Assembly: GCA_905250125.1 (NCBI GenBank)
Contig: CAJNOL010001055.1
Coordinates: forward strand, 19,264-83,263
Direction: 5' to 3'
Source: Rotaria sordida
Lineage: Eukaryota; Rotifera; Eurotatoria; Philodinida; Philodinidae
Length of the DNA stretch: 64,000 bases
The number at the start of each line of letters is the position of its first letter. Within the stretch, counting starts at the first letter, position 1. Both the position numbers and the translations under genes were made by a program. This document shows positions 42,601 through 59,928 of the stretch, piece after piece. Under the pieces are notes generated by a model. The model was not told the origin of the DNA. It saw nothing but the letters and a program-made list of their open reading frames with translations, and ran no database searches.

Positions 42601-44541
42601 TAAATATACAATTGATATTAACACACATTTGTTAGAAAGAGAATGCCAAGAAGTTTGATATAAACAAATGTTCATGTTTCTATGGTTCTTTTACTTATCT
42701 TTCTTTATTTAGTCGATTGATAATAATATAAACAACATATACATATATATATCTATTTATCTAATCAAAAAAAAAAAAAAAAAAAAGAACAGGAGTATTC
42801 TTTTTCATGGATCATTTAATCTAATTGATATTATTGAATCATTTGAAGGCTCAAATCTCATGATAACATGACTCATCTATAATATGAACTTCTTACATAA
42901 TAGATGATGATTGCAATGTATTCATGTTTTTACCGTTATTCTTTTTCTTTTTTTTGATGACATCAGATGAAGAACTCATCATTCCAGATATACATAATAA
43001 ATCATTGATGTTAGATAGTAGACAAGAGTGAGAAGGATCGATGACAGCATAGTTTGCATCATAAATTTGTTTTTTCTGTTCAACAAGTTTATCTAGTGAA
43101 TAGAAGCTTCGAGCAAAAGAAATCATTTCCTTTTTTTTATTACTTCATATGAGTTATTCTATCAGAAGATAACAAAAAAGAAATGCTGCAAGAAATCATT
43201 TAACGATAGTAATTACTACTTTTATTAGAAACAATGTAGTGATCTATACCGTCAGCACATAAGTTCTGCACGTTTAGATTAGTAGAATTATATCACCAAA
43301 CACAAAACTACATTTTAAGGGAAGTAATTATATATTCTGATAGCACTCGAAATCCTCTATCATCCTGTGTATTTATTGAGTATAATGAAGACACTCTCAC
43401 ACTCAGATTTCCACGAACTCTATTTTTTTGTCCCTTTCTTATTCGTTTTTAAAATATTTATCTATACAGTAATCAGTTTCTTTAGAAAAGTAATTGTTTA
43501 TTCTGAGAGTCCTCCTTGAAATGCTCTGTCATCCTCTATATTCAGATCTGAACTTGTATTTATTTACTGAGAAATATTTCAAACATTATCAATAAGTGCC
43601 AACGGGATATTTCAATACTTTGCTATATGAAAATGAGGCAATTAAAAATAAAACTACTAGCAACAAAATCCTGTCTTAGTGTCATTTTTCCTATTATACT
43701 AAAGATATAACTCAAATGTAAGTAGTAGTTTGAATAGTTAATAAAGTTTCATATTAAATATATTTCATACTATGATTTCAAAAATAGATTATGAAAGGTA
43801 GGTTTTTGGCAGTATTCAGATTTTTGAAATTACTAAGATATGATCAGAAAGTTTTTAGAAAACTTTGATCATTACGAATTTATAAGAAAGAAATTCTAAG
43901 ATTTCTTTAACATTAATATGAATAAATGTAGTTATCAGTCTATATAATAATATAGAAGCTATAAGAATTTCCAAGAAAATTCTTCGTCATTTATTGGTAA
44001 TTACAGAATTTTCTTCTTATGTGTTGAAAATGAGAAATCATCACATTTCGTACAACATTCTCTTAAAAGGTTATAAGCATCACACAAAAAGAACAAAAAA
44101 ACACAAAATGTGTTTTTCATAATGTCATAATAAATCTCGCATTTAAAATTGCATATATAAAAGCTAATCATCACATAATCGTCTGGGACTCGAAATCTAT
44201 CGTATATGGTTTTTCAGAAATCTTCTTCTCATAGTACATCTTTGAAATTTTCGTATAGAATGCATTGGATATTTAATAGCATAGAAAAAAAAAACATATT
44301 TTTAATGCTTTAGATATTTATATTGATTTTCTCCGAGTACATAAAATATGAACATTCAATGTAAATTGAATTGATTTTTACGAAGATTTGTTTTTTTCTT
44401 TTTTTTTTTTTTTTTATTAATTCAATCATGACAATTGTCAGTTTATTCCATGTTGACTACAAACAACAAAAACTTTTTCAATAAATATTTCGAATTTTGC
44501 TTGGTTTTTCTTTCTATATACATATACACCGGTGAAATTAT
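39686..44541. other. low-complexity intergenic region
   Basis: Nearly 4.9 kb with many simple repeats: (CTT)n near 40005-40028, (CT)n at 40401-40426 and 40612-40650, (CAAT)n near 42391, and several poly-A runs. Degenerate direct repeats about 168 bp apart start near 43318 and 43485 and share AAGTAATT, ATTCTGA-AG and CTCT-TCATCCT. The plus-strand frames at 40559-40958 are products of the CT repeats. TTTATT at 44413-44418 is a plausible ERCC3 poly(A) signal. Confidence 0.55.
42893..43126 (-). CDS. hypothetical small protein, doubtful
   Basis: A 77-codon frame beginning MISFARSFYSLDKL, with fairly balanced composition for this low-complexity region and a Lys/Asn-rich end. I recognise no family and see no clear splice sites or promoter. 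It could be a chance frame or a lone exon. Confidence 0.2.
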   Translation of the reverse strand: MISFARSFYSLDKLVEQKKQIYDANYAVIDPSHSCLLSNINDLLCISGMMSSSSDVIKKKKKNNGKNMNTLQSSSIM

Positions 44542-48598
<4,057 letters not shown>

Positions 48599-48614
48599 AT
48601 TTGTTTTTTGTTTT

Positions 48615-48752
48615 TTATTCGGGTATATGTTTATGAAGATAAATATTAATTAATGCGTAGCTTATTGCAATAAATAGAATAATAACACCAAGAATTATAT
48701 CGTATGTTCTAAATGTAGATGAAGATTTTATTGATTGTTTATCATTTCTCAT
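48615..48752 (-). CDS. 45-aa single-pass membrane protein between SNIP1 and ERCC3
   Basis: The ORF runs from ATG 48752 to TAA 48615 (45 aa): MRNDKQSIKSSSTFRTYD, then a strongly hydrophobic stretch IILGVIILFIAISYALI, then NIYLHKHIPE. That gives one transmembrane helix with a basic N-side. A TTTCAG acceptor lies 13 nt upstream of the ATG, supporting real translation of this frame. It sits 108 bp after the SNIP1 stop and 16 bp before the ERCC3 ATG, all on one strand. The overlap-free, tight spacing suggests a polycistronic unit resolved by trans-splicing, or a dicistronic mRNA with ERCC3. I do not recognise the family; size and topology resemble SMIM or mitochondrial assembly microproteins. Confidence 0.6.
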   Translation of the reverse strand: MRNDKQSIKSSSTFRTYDIILGVIILFIAISYALINIYLHKHIPE

Positions 48753-48860
48753 TACTTTATTAAATCTGAAATAAGACAAAAAAAACAAAAAGTTAGATAT
48801 TTACAATACATTATTTTGTTTTCTTTTTTAAGAACAAAAAAACTACACAACAAAAATAAT

Positions 48861-49903
48861 TTATTTCTTTGTAGGTTCAATTGGTTCTTGTTTTATTTCT
48901 GCACCTTCATCTTCATTACCACTAATTTGTTCAATATTATTTGCTGAATCTTCATGTAATAAAACATATTCTCTTGTACTAAAACCAAATTTAATAACAT
49001 CATTTTCACGTAATTCATAATAACGTTGTGGTTCAATTTTTTGATTATTAAGATATGTTCCATTTGCTGAACCTAAATCAATAATATATGGTATAACACG
49101 ACGTCCCATTGTATCATCATCACGTTTATAATCCATTAAACGATATTGTAAAACAGCATGTTGTTTTGAACATGATGGATGATCAACTGGTAAATCACAG
49201 ACAGTACGTTCACGACCAATTAAATATGCTGATTGACGATGAATTTGATACATTGGTAATTCCTATTAAGCAAAAAAAAAAATTATTATTTAATTTATTT
49301 TGTTATCTTCATAGGAAATTTCATTGGATAGATTTAAATTTTGACTCTACCTGTTCACCTTTGAAAACATAAAAACGCCATCGTCGTTTTGGTTTTCGTG
49401 CTTCAATAGGTTCATTATATTTAATAACAACACCTTTATATGTATTTGTATCTTTAAGTAATGCACCGGATACACCAAAATTAGGTTTTTCTTTTTCAAC
49501 TGGAGTTTCTTTTGGTTTTTCTTTTTCAGTTTGTTTTCCCCATTGATATGTTTTATCTTCTTTTTTATGTGGATTACGACGATTTGTTGTTGAAGATTCA
49601 TATGATTTTTGTTGACGATGTCGACGAGATTCATCATCATCAGTTATAGGTTCTTGTTTAATACGAACATCTAAATATATATAGAGAGAAAGAATTATTA
49701 TATATATTTATATGAATTGTAGAAATTTTTTTTTTTTTTTTACTTGAACGTGATCTATTATCTTCACGAGATTGTTCTTGATGTCGTCTTTGATAACGTT
49801 TATTATCCTCATCAGAAGCAGATGATGATGAATCTCTTCGTCTTTTCTTTTTTTCATTGGAACTAGAATTACGATGTGGTTTTGATTTAGGTGAACGAAC
49901 CAT
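48861..49903 (-). CDS. SNIP1: SNIP1-like FHA-domain spliceosomal protein
   Basis: Three exons: 49903-49744, 49670-49351 and 49262-48861, 294 codons with stop (293 aa; human SNIP1 is 396). The N-terminus is Arg/Ser/Lys-rich and disordered. The conserved block GALLKDTNTYKGVVIKYNEP, followed by KPKRRWRFYVFKG, leads into a FHA domain. That domain has GRERTVCDLPVDHPSCSKQH and IDLGSANGTYLNN, with the Gly-Arg, Ser-x-x-His and Asn-Gly phosphothreonine-binding residues. SNIP1 associates with the spliceosome and the RES complex homologue Pml1, and links to microRNA and TGF-beta signalling in vertebrates. The start at 49903 is chosen over an in-frame upstream ATG because the basic MVRSPKSK opening suits the family. 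The poly(A) signal AATAAA (48756-48761) falls inside the leader of the next small ORF. Confidence 0.93.
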
Positions 49904-50854
49904 AATTATATAAAAGATTCGTCTTTCAATTATCACTAAATGATAGTATTGTGAAAAGTTATTATTGCGAAATTTCTATTTCTTCTTTTTTTTCTTATTT
50001 GTTTATATCTACAACCTATTGATAGAATCGATTTCTATAGATGTCACTATCAGATGACAAACATTCATTGAACAACAAGACAAAAAAAAAAAGAACAAGG
50101 AAAGCAATCGTTTACTAATGACACAATTAAAATTTTTATAATCTTTCATCAAGTACATTACATATATCTATGGATTAAGAATATGTATCGTATCATTCAT
50201 TATTAAAGTACTTATTACAAATTGTCAACGCAATCATTATGATTGAACGACACTGAACTTTTTTGGTGTTGGGAAAAAAAAAACGAAGAGATTAATGTTC
50301 ACGTTTACATTTTCTCTTAATGAAGGCAAACATTGAAAACTGGATATACAATAAACTTTAATCGTTTGTGTATTAAATTAAATTGTCTAGGGAAAAGTAG
50401 TCAGTTGTTTTTGTTTGACACTATCTATTGTTCTTGTCTTTCACTCGTTATAACGAATTGCATAGACATATACAAGATTGTCGCGCTTTTCAGTTTGCAA
50501 TTATTGCTGTCAATAAATAGACAGTACATGTAAGTTATAGTACCATTACTATCATAAAGTATTGTCATTCTTTTTTTTTTCATCAAATTAAGGACAACGA
50601 CAGTCGACGTTGTTGATGAAGGTTGAAACCTTGTTATGACCCTGCAGACTTCTCCTTAATGTAACGGTGATTAACTCTTCAAGAGCAGCAGACATTTTGC
50701 ATACGATCATTATTGATTCAATAAGAGTAAAAAAAAAAAAACTGAGTAAGTGATGTGACCGAATAGTTCTCATATCGATTAGGTAAGAGGATGGCATCAG
50801 TCTAAACATACATACTACTTAAAAATAATCATCAATTGTATTTATATTAAAGAA

Positions 50855-51640
50855 ATGGTCACAAAACAAGAACAACATGATTGGTCTTCTGATCTTATTG
50901 ATTCAATTTGGTTTCATATTGGTAATTATTTAAGTATCAATGATATTGATCGTTTAAGTCGAACATGTTCACGTTTACATATACTTTTTACTAGTAATGA
51001 TTTTTGGTCATATCTTATTCGAATAAAATTTGGTTCAACAATATGGCGTCGTTTTATTAAAAATTCTTCTATTGTAATTGATAATAATAATAATGAATTT
51101 TCTTCATCGTGTCGTTCAAAATTGATCTATTATGAATTACTTAAACGTCAATGTATATCATTTACTGATTTCAATCAAGTAACTCTTGATACAAATCGAA
51201 ATTATATAACTATATCTGATTCATCAAGTTTAAATGGTGAAGTACTCTATATAAATGATTCAATTGAATTTTGTTATTCACTTCATATTGAAACAAAATT
51301 TAAAAATATTCTTCCTGGACAATATGATGTAATTTGTCGTATGAAACTTGATTTACCATATATATTAGGTAATACAGAATTTATTGTTATTGCTGAACAA
51401 ATAAATTCTAGTAAAATAGCATATAAACAATTAACACAAGATGATTTCTTATCAATGTATCGATGTTTTAATTGTGATTTAACAAAAACAAATTTATGGT
51501 TTTATTATAATATTGGTATTGTTGAAATTCATGGTAATGAACGTTGTAATATTTATGTATCAATAACAAATCATGATTCATTACATGCAAAATGTGGTCT
51601 TTATTTAGATTATATTGAATTAAAACTTCGATTAGAATAG
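50855..51640 (+). CDS. F-box protein
   Basis: Intronless, 261 aa. Residues about 13-60 form an F-box (IWFHIGNYLSINDIDRLSRT, with following C-x-R-L and W), the Skp1-binding module of SCF ubiquitin ligases. The C-terminal 170 residues are beta-rich with alternating polar and aromatic residues (DFNQVTLDTNRNYITI, FKNILPGQYDVICRMKLD). They resemble F-box-associated or PP2-like substrate domains, though no signature is decisive. An AG occurs 2 nt before the ATG and may be a trans-splice acceptor. AATAAA at 51771-51776 is the likely poly(A) signal. AT-rich codon use matches the conserved genes nearby. Substrate unknown. Confidence 0.8.
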   Translation: MVTKQEQHDWSSDLIDSIWFHIGNYLSINDIDRLSRTCSRLHILFTSNDFWSYLIRIKFGSTIWRRFIKNSSIVIDNNNNEFSSSCRSKLIYYELLKRQCISFTDFNQVTLDTNRNYITISDSSSLNGEVLYINDSIEFCYSLHIETKFKNILPGQYDVICRMKLDLPYILGNTEFIVIAEQINSSKIAYKQLTQDDFLSMYRCFNCDLTKTNLWFYYNIGIVEIHGNERCNIYVSITNHDSLHAKCGLYLDYIELKLRLE

Positions 51641-52967
51641 AAGATAATATAAAACGATGTAGTTTTTTTCTTTTTATCATTTTCTATATTACATGAGAAC
51701 AGATGTTTTCTTTTTCTTATATGATTGACCTTATTTTCATGTTTATTTTGTAAGCATATACTGGTAATTCAATAAAATAAGTTCATTTATAATATATAAA
51801 TTTTATTTCATATTTGAACATACTTATTAAGAATGAATATTAAATAAAAAATATCTATGATAGAACACATTACGATGAAAGTAACTCTATTGTATTTCAT
51901 ATTCCTAAAAGCTTTCTTTTGTTTTTGGATAACGATGATGTACACTAATGTAAGAATTCTAATTTCATTGAGATCAAGATTTTATTTTCATGTTATGATT
52001 GATTAATTGATTTATTCTATTGTGAAGATCATGGTGCATGATTTATGACAAAGTTGATGAGATGAATACAATCCGTTACATATTTCAATGATTCTTGCGT
52101 ATGAAAATACTAGATAATATTCATCTGTTAAAAATACAAATCAATGATAACAAAGTATTTTCAATAAGATTCGTATTCATATGACTTTTCATAGATTTTC
52201 GAATACTTTCAGATTGAAAATTCCTTATTTCCTTTTGATACACATGCATAATTGTATCACATGATAACGCTGTGTGATACTAGCAAATTAAGCGAAAGAG
52301 AGAATGTTGTTATGGCCTAGTGTAAATAAATGATCGTATAAATTAGAATCTGTGCAAAAGGTTAAAACATATATCTATATATACATTTCCCATTGCTAAA
52401 GGGATAATTCTGCAGAATTGCAATAAGAAAGTAGTTCATATATTATAATGAAACATTATTCATACACAACCTTTGCTTGAATATCAACAATGTCTGTCAC
52501 GGTTTGTGACACGGGGAAGGAGAGGCATGCGATGTTAAGGTATTTGTCACGTCTATGATGTGTCATTTCTAATATATCTGTCATTGTCTGTGGCGGGAAA
52601 GGTGCAAATTTCTATCATATATATTTGAACACTGTATTAAATTCACATAAGATAATCTAGTGGGTAAATTACTGTGCATTCTATACGGCCAAGTGAAATG
52701 CAATACTTTCTGATTCTGTGTCTTTTTTTTGTTTCTTTCTTTTTTGTTGTCTATTAGAAAATTAATCAAGCTTGTTCCAACTATCACGTTGATTGCATTA
52801 GAAGGATGTTTACTATTAGAGATTTCATTGAAAATCATCATTAGAGACATTCAAAAAAAAAAAAGGTATTGATGTTAAAGTATATTCTATATCAAAGTTC
52901 TGGATACTTTTTTCCACCGACAGCATTATGTACATGTTTATTGGTCGCTAGATCTAATAAAGATTTC
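51641..52967. other. intergenic DNA between convergent F-box and acyltransferase genes
   Basis: Holds the F-box poly(A) signal (51771), TTTATT at 52937-52942 (the acyltransferase signal on the minus strand) and repeat B copy 3. A small hairpin GTCTGTCACGGTTTGTGACA lies near 52490. No gene is seen. Confidence 0.5.
52423..52465. repeat. dispersed repeat B, copy 3
   Basis: AATAAGAAAGTAGTTCATAT followed by ATTATAATGAAACATT, matching the copies at 13808 and 18590. It is followed within 40 bp by ATGTCTGTCACG, as at 18590, so the shared unit is at least 110 bp with a variable middle. Confidence 0.55.
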
Positions 52968-55918
52968 TTAGAGTATTGTGATTGGTTGTGGATAAGGAGA
53001 ATGAGGATATGACGGTGCCAGTTGAAGAATTATGTCTGTGTCTTTGTTTGATGTTGGTGTCTCTTTCAAAACTTGCGTTTCTAGTACAGACCTACACATT
53101 AGTTCGCTATTATTTGCTTCATTGTGATTGCCTATCATGGATAGATTGAGGTTCTCATGTTGATAAAGAGGTATAATCGGTGCATGTTCATCTTTTGTTG
53201 AAAGGAAACCGTTTTGACTTTTACTTCCTGCATAATTTTTGATTTTTGGGAAATTGTGTTTATTCGGTGAATGTTGACGGAATTGATCAGTGCTGTCAGA
53301 ATCGACTGGTTTTTTCTTTTTTATTGGTTTGAAGTTTTTTGGACGATAGATTGCCTGCTTATCTGATATTTCTATCACATCTCCAAGTATTTCTGCACGA
53401 GAACTGTTGTTATTCATTAACCTATTGATATGATCCAGTTGTAAAATGGCTGATGTCGAATGCTGTCTTTCTGAAGAATCTTGTGCTTGGGCAACATAAG
53501 AATCGTTAGAAATAATTTGATGAGTAAGATCACTAGCCACCAGCTGTTGAGTGCTGGTTGTTAAAGAGCTCGTTTTAATTTTAAAGCGTTTATGTTCATG
53601 TGTTGCTTGTTGGGAAGGGTTCTTTTTCATATGTACAGTATCTACTAGTCCACCACATTTCTTGATACCAAAAGCTATAATAGGATTTCCACAATAGCCA
53701 CCAGCTTCCATAGGTATCTGAATACAGCCGAGATCTATTTTAGGTTCTGGTGTTGTAGGTCCAAAGTCGACGAAATCATACTTTTTATCGAGTGCTTCTT
53801 TAATTACCCATTGAAGCATAACAAAATAGGCTTTCATAGGTCGAGCTTTTTCATGAGTCAGTCCGTGAATATCGGTCGTGAGAAGTTTGTTTGGAAATTT
53901 GAAAATAACTGAACTTGCAATAACTTCATTATTGAAACGAAGAAAAATGGCTGAGCGATATGATTCAGTCATTACATGACCAATTGCTGCAATAAATTGT
54001 ACAGATGGACGTACTAATGTGGGTGGTTCGTGTTTTTCTTGTCGAAAACGTGCAATATTCTCCCATTGACGACAAATCATTGTGCTTACTTCAACGTTGC
54101 TCAAATCATGAACTTCTTCGATGATACCACCTTTATTAAGAAATTGCTGAAGATAAGGTCGACGATTAGTTCGTTTTAATGTTTTCATATATTCATTCCA
54201 TGTTTTACCATGATGTGGTCGCAAATCGAGCAGATGTGTAGGTGGTAGAGGCATAGGGAAGAAGCCGGCATTATAGATAGCTTTCGCCACTGGTTCAGTA
54301 CTGAGCGCAGGTAAAAGAAGAACATCACAATGTAAATTAGACTTTTGCATATTGTTCCATTCAACTATACTTTGAAGTACATTAGCTGCCTGTGCTACAA
54401 TGTCATGGTGATATGTTGTGAAGAAGATACCTGTTCGAAAGGGCCAATGATAACCAAGTAAACCTAGTCGAAGAACCAATGGACGAAAACAAGGTATACA
54501 ATTTTGTGAGCCAAGTGTTCGTCGAAGAATTCGACTCCAAATGCCTTTAATCACACCGGCTATAGTCGTATCAAAGTTATGAATGATCGTAAGGAAGACA
54601 ATAGCTTCTGTGTCATCCCATTGATTGATAAGAATCGGAATTCGTCGAGTAGGTCTAGCAACACGTAACACAATACTAGTAATATTGTCCAATTGACCTT
54701 TTTCATAGGTCATCATCAATTGCAAAGCAGCATCACCAGTCATTCTGTCTAATGTTTGACTATATGCATCAATAGATGCAGCCCAATGCTTGATATAGAC
54801 TGGCGATTGTTTGCTTAGTTGAATTCTTTCAACCGTCAATCCATTCCGATCAGATTGACTAACCTTTCTTAAATTGCACAAGGACACGAGGTTAAACACC
54901 AATAGAATACATCGTAGAATAGCGAGTACTATGCCTGCAGGAATTAAAGTATTCACATCGGGTGACTTATTATTATTATTATGCAGCTTTATATAGAAAA
55001 GAAATTGAGTGAAAATGAATGCTACGACAATGATTATACCAATTAGACATGCAATGTTGAAAATGTACCAAATTCCGTTTCGAAAATTGTTCAATCGATT
55101 TCGCTTTCCATAGATGAACGTAAGACTAATACCAAGAATTCCTAAAAACATCGTGTAAATGACGTTCGCTTGAGATATTTTATAATACCATTGTGGCACA
55201 TGACCATCAGATACACTAATAGAGTAGAAGAAATATGAGCGATTCTTTAAAATTAATGCTACTGTAGAAATGGCAATGAGAATCATGGAAGAGAAGAAAA
55301 GAACGGCACGAGAAAATCTATATTTTGGACTCCAAGCAAGAATTCGATTCCATAAAACACATAGTGCATAACCTAGCACAATTAGTAGAAGTAGTACAAT
55401 ATTGACGAGCTGCGCACTGATGTATAATGGCGTATCTTCATGAAGAGTACTGGTCCAAGAAATAAATTGAATAATAAGAAAGATGGCAAAGAAGATAAAG
55501 CAGATAATATTAATTAATAGATGAATATAATTACAACGTTCATAGTAAATCATTTTATTTCTTGATTTTTGTTTTTGTACACGCTCGTAAATAGCCAAAC
55601 AAAGACCAAATATGGCATTCAGAATACTAAAAATGAGTAAAATGGAATAGCTCAATTTGCTATACGTATGTTTATGGTATCGACGAGCGATATTGAAGTA
55701 GACATGAATGAAAAGGGTAATTAAGCAGGCAAGAAAATTACTTATATTAATGATAATAAGTTTTCTAAGTTCACGTCGGACACCACGCTTGAGTGACGAA
55801 TTTATATAGCTATGTATAGAAAAAAAAACACTAGCATTATGCATTGAAAATATTTCTCATTGAAAAAGAATACTTACGTTATGTGGAGTCTTTCTAGACT
55901 CTCGTAATCACGATTCAT
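52968..55918 (-). CDS. eight-span membrane protein fused to FemAB/BioF2-like acyltransferase
   Basis: Two exons, 55918-55878 and 55809-52968, with a 68-bp GT-AG intron. The protein is 960 aa, starting MNRDYESLERLHIT. About eight hydrophobic helices fall between residues 30 and 325. After a linker comes a GNAT-fold region of the BioF2/FemAB type (about 480-730) with FFPMPLPPTHLLDLRPHHGK, LKRTNRRPYLQQF, a SSVIFKF strand and YDFVDFGPTTPE. The last 220 residues are polar and disordered. Such domains transfer acyl or aminoacyl groups, and many relatives are bacterial. Membrane-tethered modification of a lipid, peptide or wall-like polymer is inferred; no substrate can be named. G+C is higher than in neighbouring conserved genes and only one intron is present, consistent with past horizontal gain. 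TTTATT 26 bp past the stop is the poly(A) signal. Confidence 0.75.
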
Positions 55919-57142
55919 AGGAACAAGTTTTTTTTTTCTAACAGACCAAAGATCTAAATCGTTTGAAAGAAAAATAAATATAATAATTTTATATTTCTTT
56001 TCTTCATGGTATCGCAATACTAAATTCATATCAATGTCAGACAAATGACTGTAACTTCCTATTTATGATCTATTTTTCGTTTGACGAACGGTTGACATGC
56101 TAAGTTATATCCTTCTGAAAACGCAGACATCTTCGAAAGTGAATGTATTTTTGCATTATAAATCTACTAGGTATTAGAAATCGAAGATTGTAAAAACAGC
56201 TGTCCATTTTGAATTATAAATCATTGGATAGGTTTTTTAAAGTTATAAAAAAATGGTGATTCTGAATATGTCATTTATTCTGTTAGGGAACTTTTGTCAT
56301 TCATGAACATTGCACATTTGAGATATATAATTCAAAGTGTACTGTTGTTTTTTACAGCTCAGTGTTGAAGAATTTTTGTCGTAGGTATCCTCATATTATG
56401 CATACAAGTGAATCATGTCATCTAAAAGAGAAAGAAACAAACAATATTTTGTCATACTCCATATATTCTATGTGATAGAGAAAAGAAACAACTTTCATTT
56501 GATATATATAATTCAAATTATAGAAGCTGAAGAAGGTAAACAAATTTTTCATGTAAACACGACATAGCATAACACTGTAGGAGATCGATAATATTGAGGT
56601 TTGAGGCAACTGTGCACAGTCGGAATGAAGTCTAATGGTTGAATTCAAACGGCAATCGACTGCTGACATGGAAATTGATTATTGAAGAAATAATAAACTC
56701 AGTTTCGATATGGGGAATCGATTTCATCGTTTACAACCTTCGCTTCATTTTGTCATTGTGGTATGATGAAAATATAATTGGCATTGTTCAATCAACTGGC
56801 TATTCACCAAACTTTTTGAGCGATGTATGAGATTTCATTAGATGTTTAAATCAAATGAGTGGATTTACAAAACTAATTATTTTAGCAAAGCTATACTACA
56901 CACTATTGTCTATATTATATTCTATGTAATGATTTGTATATAAAAACATATCTAGATATAAGAGGAACCTCTAATTTGAAATCTTTCTCAACAGACGAAA
57001 CAAAACGATCTATGAAATATAACCCACCCAACTCAATTCGATAAGGTTCAATTCGACGTGAGTCGCATGATTCGGCAATTCGATTTTTTTCTCCGCACTA
57101 ACAAGACTTACGAGGAAATCAGTTCGAACTCTATGCCTATCG

Positions 57143-57458
57143 TAGATCCCATTGAGATATGACATGTTCCAAAAGGATAAATGCCGTTAGACCTTTCTTT
57201 CAGAATCATAGCCATTTTACTGAAGTTTTTAGCCTGTGACACGATATATTCCAACAAATTGAATGACGGTATTTCGAGCTGAAATTTTCAGAATATTTCA
57301 GTAACAATTAGATCTATTTGTGGATTGAAATATTGTCATTCAGTTCGTTGGTGCATATCATGCCATAGCCTAAAATTTCAGCAAAATGGCTATAACTCTG
57401 ATAAGAAGGTCTAAGGATATCTATCTGTTTGAGATGTTTCATATTTCACTGAAATCTA
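57143..57458. repeat. fold-back element
   Basis: The arms at about 57143-57272 and 57333-57458 are inverted copies at about 75-80% identity. Shared blocks include TTAGACCTT, ATAGCCATTTT-CTGAA and TGAATGAC. The loop is about 60 bp and AT-rich. No coding capacity. Confidence 0.75.
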
Positions 57459-58986
57459 TACCTTATGAATAAAGTTTGAAATCAAAAATAATTTATCATC
57501 TGAAATAATTCCTTCGTCAAACATCATTTTTTTTTTATTTTTAAAAAGAAAATTTCCTCGTAGATAATAAACTTTAAGTCAAACATAAATTCTGTACACA
57601 TACTTGCAAACAACGCATAAAAATTATTCATATTAACTATTATTAGTTTTTACACGTCACTTTCATAGGATCAAAAACAAAAACAAACGAATATTTTGTC
57701 GCCCGACTATTACAATATGATTTATTTATGACTTTCACATGAATAGAATGCATCATAAAATAAACGGATATAAAATACAGAATCGAATATATGTTTTCAA
57801 CTCAAAAATTACCTGATCAAACAATTCAATAAAATTTCATCACCGAATACGTATTTGCAACTGCTTCAAATCATAATCGTGTGCTAGTACGTTTGATATT
57901 TGTAAACTATTAATATGTTTTTGTTTTTAGAATTACGAACTGCGCTAATCGATAGCATGCTTGAGTCAGAAGCGATCACAAGGAAAAGAGAAACAGATAT
58001 AATCAAAATCATAAAAAGAAAACTGAATATTTTAACATACATAAAAATATAAAATACAAAATACTATCGTATGCTTCTATTCGTTCCAACGCTATTCTAT
58101 CATGATTCTATTCTTGAAAAGGTAAACGAAAGGTCAAGCAGTAATCTAATAAAAAAAAGTACAGAAAATATACCGTCATTGACTTATTGCAAGTAGCGTT
58201 TGTTATTTAACGTTGTTGTATTCTGTTGTTTATATACGCTACACTGGTTTGTGACAATGAGTCAGCATTTTTTTTCAATGATTGTATAGAGCTTGTGGAG
58301 GATGTAACACATGTATGAAGTGACGAACGATAAAAAAATTATTTGCAATCAATAGTTATTTTTTCTTTCGTTATGTTTTATCATGCGTCAGATGTATTTA
58401 ATATGCAAGAAAAATATTAAATATGAGTAGATATTGTGACTTTAAAAAATTGACTTTATGTTAACATTGGTTATACAATTTTATTTAAAAAAAAAAAAGA
58501 ATCAAGACATATAGGTTGAATAATAGTACATACAACGATGATCACACTATATAGAAGACAACGCATAATGTGATTAACAGAGATTTTGCCAGCTCATCGA
58601 GAATCGCTGTCACATGGTCAAAAAAAAGTTACTTTTTTTGAAAACCTCATTCAGCTGCTTGAAAGAAAGATCAGGTTATGAAGGTTATTTTTGGCTTTCA
58701 GGACCTCTTTTGATGGGGTTATAGGCTTGACAACTAGAGGGAGATTTAAAAAATCGCAACAAAAAAAAACATGCGTTTTTTTTGCGCAACGTCTCATTCG
58801 ACAGAGTTTATCAAACTGAACAAAAAAAGTCTCTTATGAGATTCCGAAAAAGTGAGCTTTCCAAAAAAACTCAGATTTTTTTCGGACGCGGTTTTGTTTT
58901 CATTGAAAATCATTTTTTGAGGGTACTATAAAGGTCGAATAGGAAATCTAGTATAATGTATCTGGTGGAGAATTTTGTGCTCTATG

Positions 58987-59062
58987 AGGATGTGAGTGTG
59001 GATGTGGGTAAGTCTGGGTGAAGTGTCGGCGTAGTTAAAGAGAAGAGTCACACCCACACCCC
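58987..59062. repeat. telomere-like hairpin 8
   Basis: GAGGATGTGAGTGTGGATGT then GGGTAAGTCTGGGTG on the left; TCACACCCACACCCC on the right, with a loop of about 25 nt ending AGAAGAG. Confidence 0.7.
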
Positions 59063-59880
59063 AATAATGAGATGTTCAATGTGGAATAAGATAACTTGAT
59101 CACAAAAATATTTGTTATTAAGAAAGGACATGAAACAACGGTCAATATGCAAATGAAAATTTTGACGTCGATTGAATATACACGAATTAATGAGTAGTGT
59201 AAGATTGAAGAAGGTTTCTAGAATTTCTTTGATATTGAAATATTTGAATAGACCGAGAATCAACTCGCCCGAGAGACATTCAAATGTAGAATAACGAACT
59301 TTATTATATAAAATCAGATGATATGCTGATTATTTATATACGACAAAAAACTCTTAGCTTTTTCGTGAATTGTTTTGAGTCGTTTTGAAGGGCAGTAATC
59401 AATGCTTTCCTCCATATTTTTCAAATCAAGGATGAAAGTAGCACAATAGCCTCTCGCTTTTTATATTCATTCAATGATCTTGAACAATGGGCAAAAAGCG
59501 ACGAATAAAAAACATATTTTAGTTGTTTTTCATCACCATATTGATAATAAACTTTTTCTCTCGTTTAGTAATTACTGCAAAATTTCGAAGACTACGGAAA
59601 TTATTGAAATTTCTATGTAGTGAATATATATCGACGAATATGCTTGATTTTTTTTTGCGTACTGTATTTGAGTCTATCGGGAAAAGGTAGAATGTATTTT
59701 GCGAATGACTCTCAAGAATTATTTGTATTCTGACAACTTCGTAACTTAACGGGGTAGTGATAAACATTTAGCGATGATTATTATTCATAGGTATGCTTTA
59801 ATCTTGAGAGTTAAGTTTTGAGATGTGATTTAGAGCAAAACTTGTTCTACGTTACAGCAATCTGCATAAAGGATGTTCAT

Positions 59881-59928
59881 TGTGTGGGTGTGGATATGGA
59901 AGGAAAAGAAGACTAATACTCACACCCT
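59881..59928. repeat. telomere-like hairpin 9
   Basis: TGTGTGGGTGTGGATATGG, a purine-rich loop (AAGGAAAAGAAG), then ACTCACACCCTA. It carries one perfect TGTGGG unit. Confidence 0.7.
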
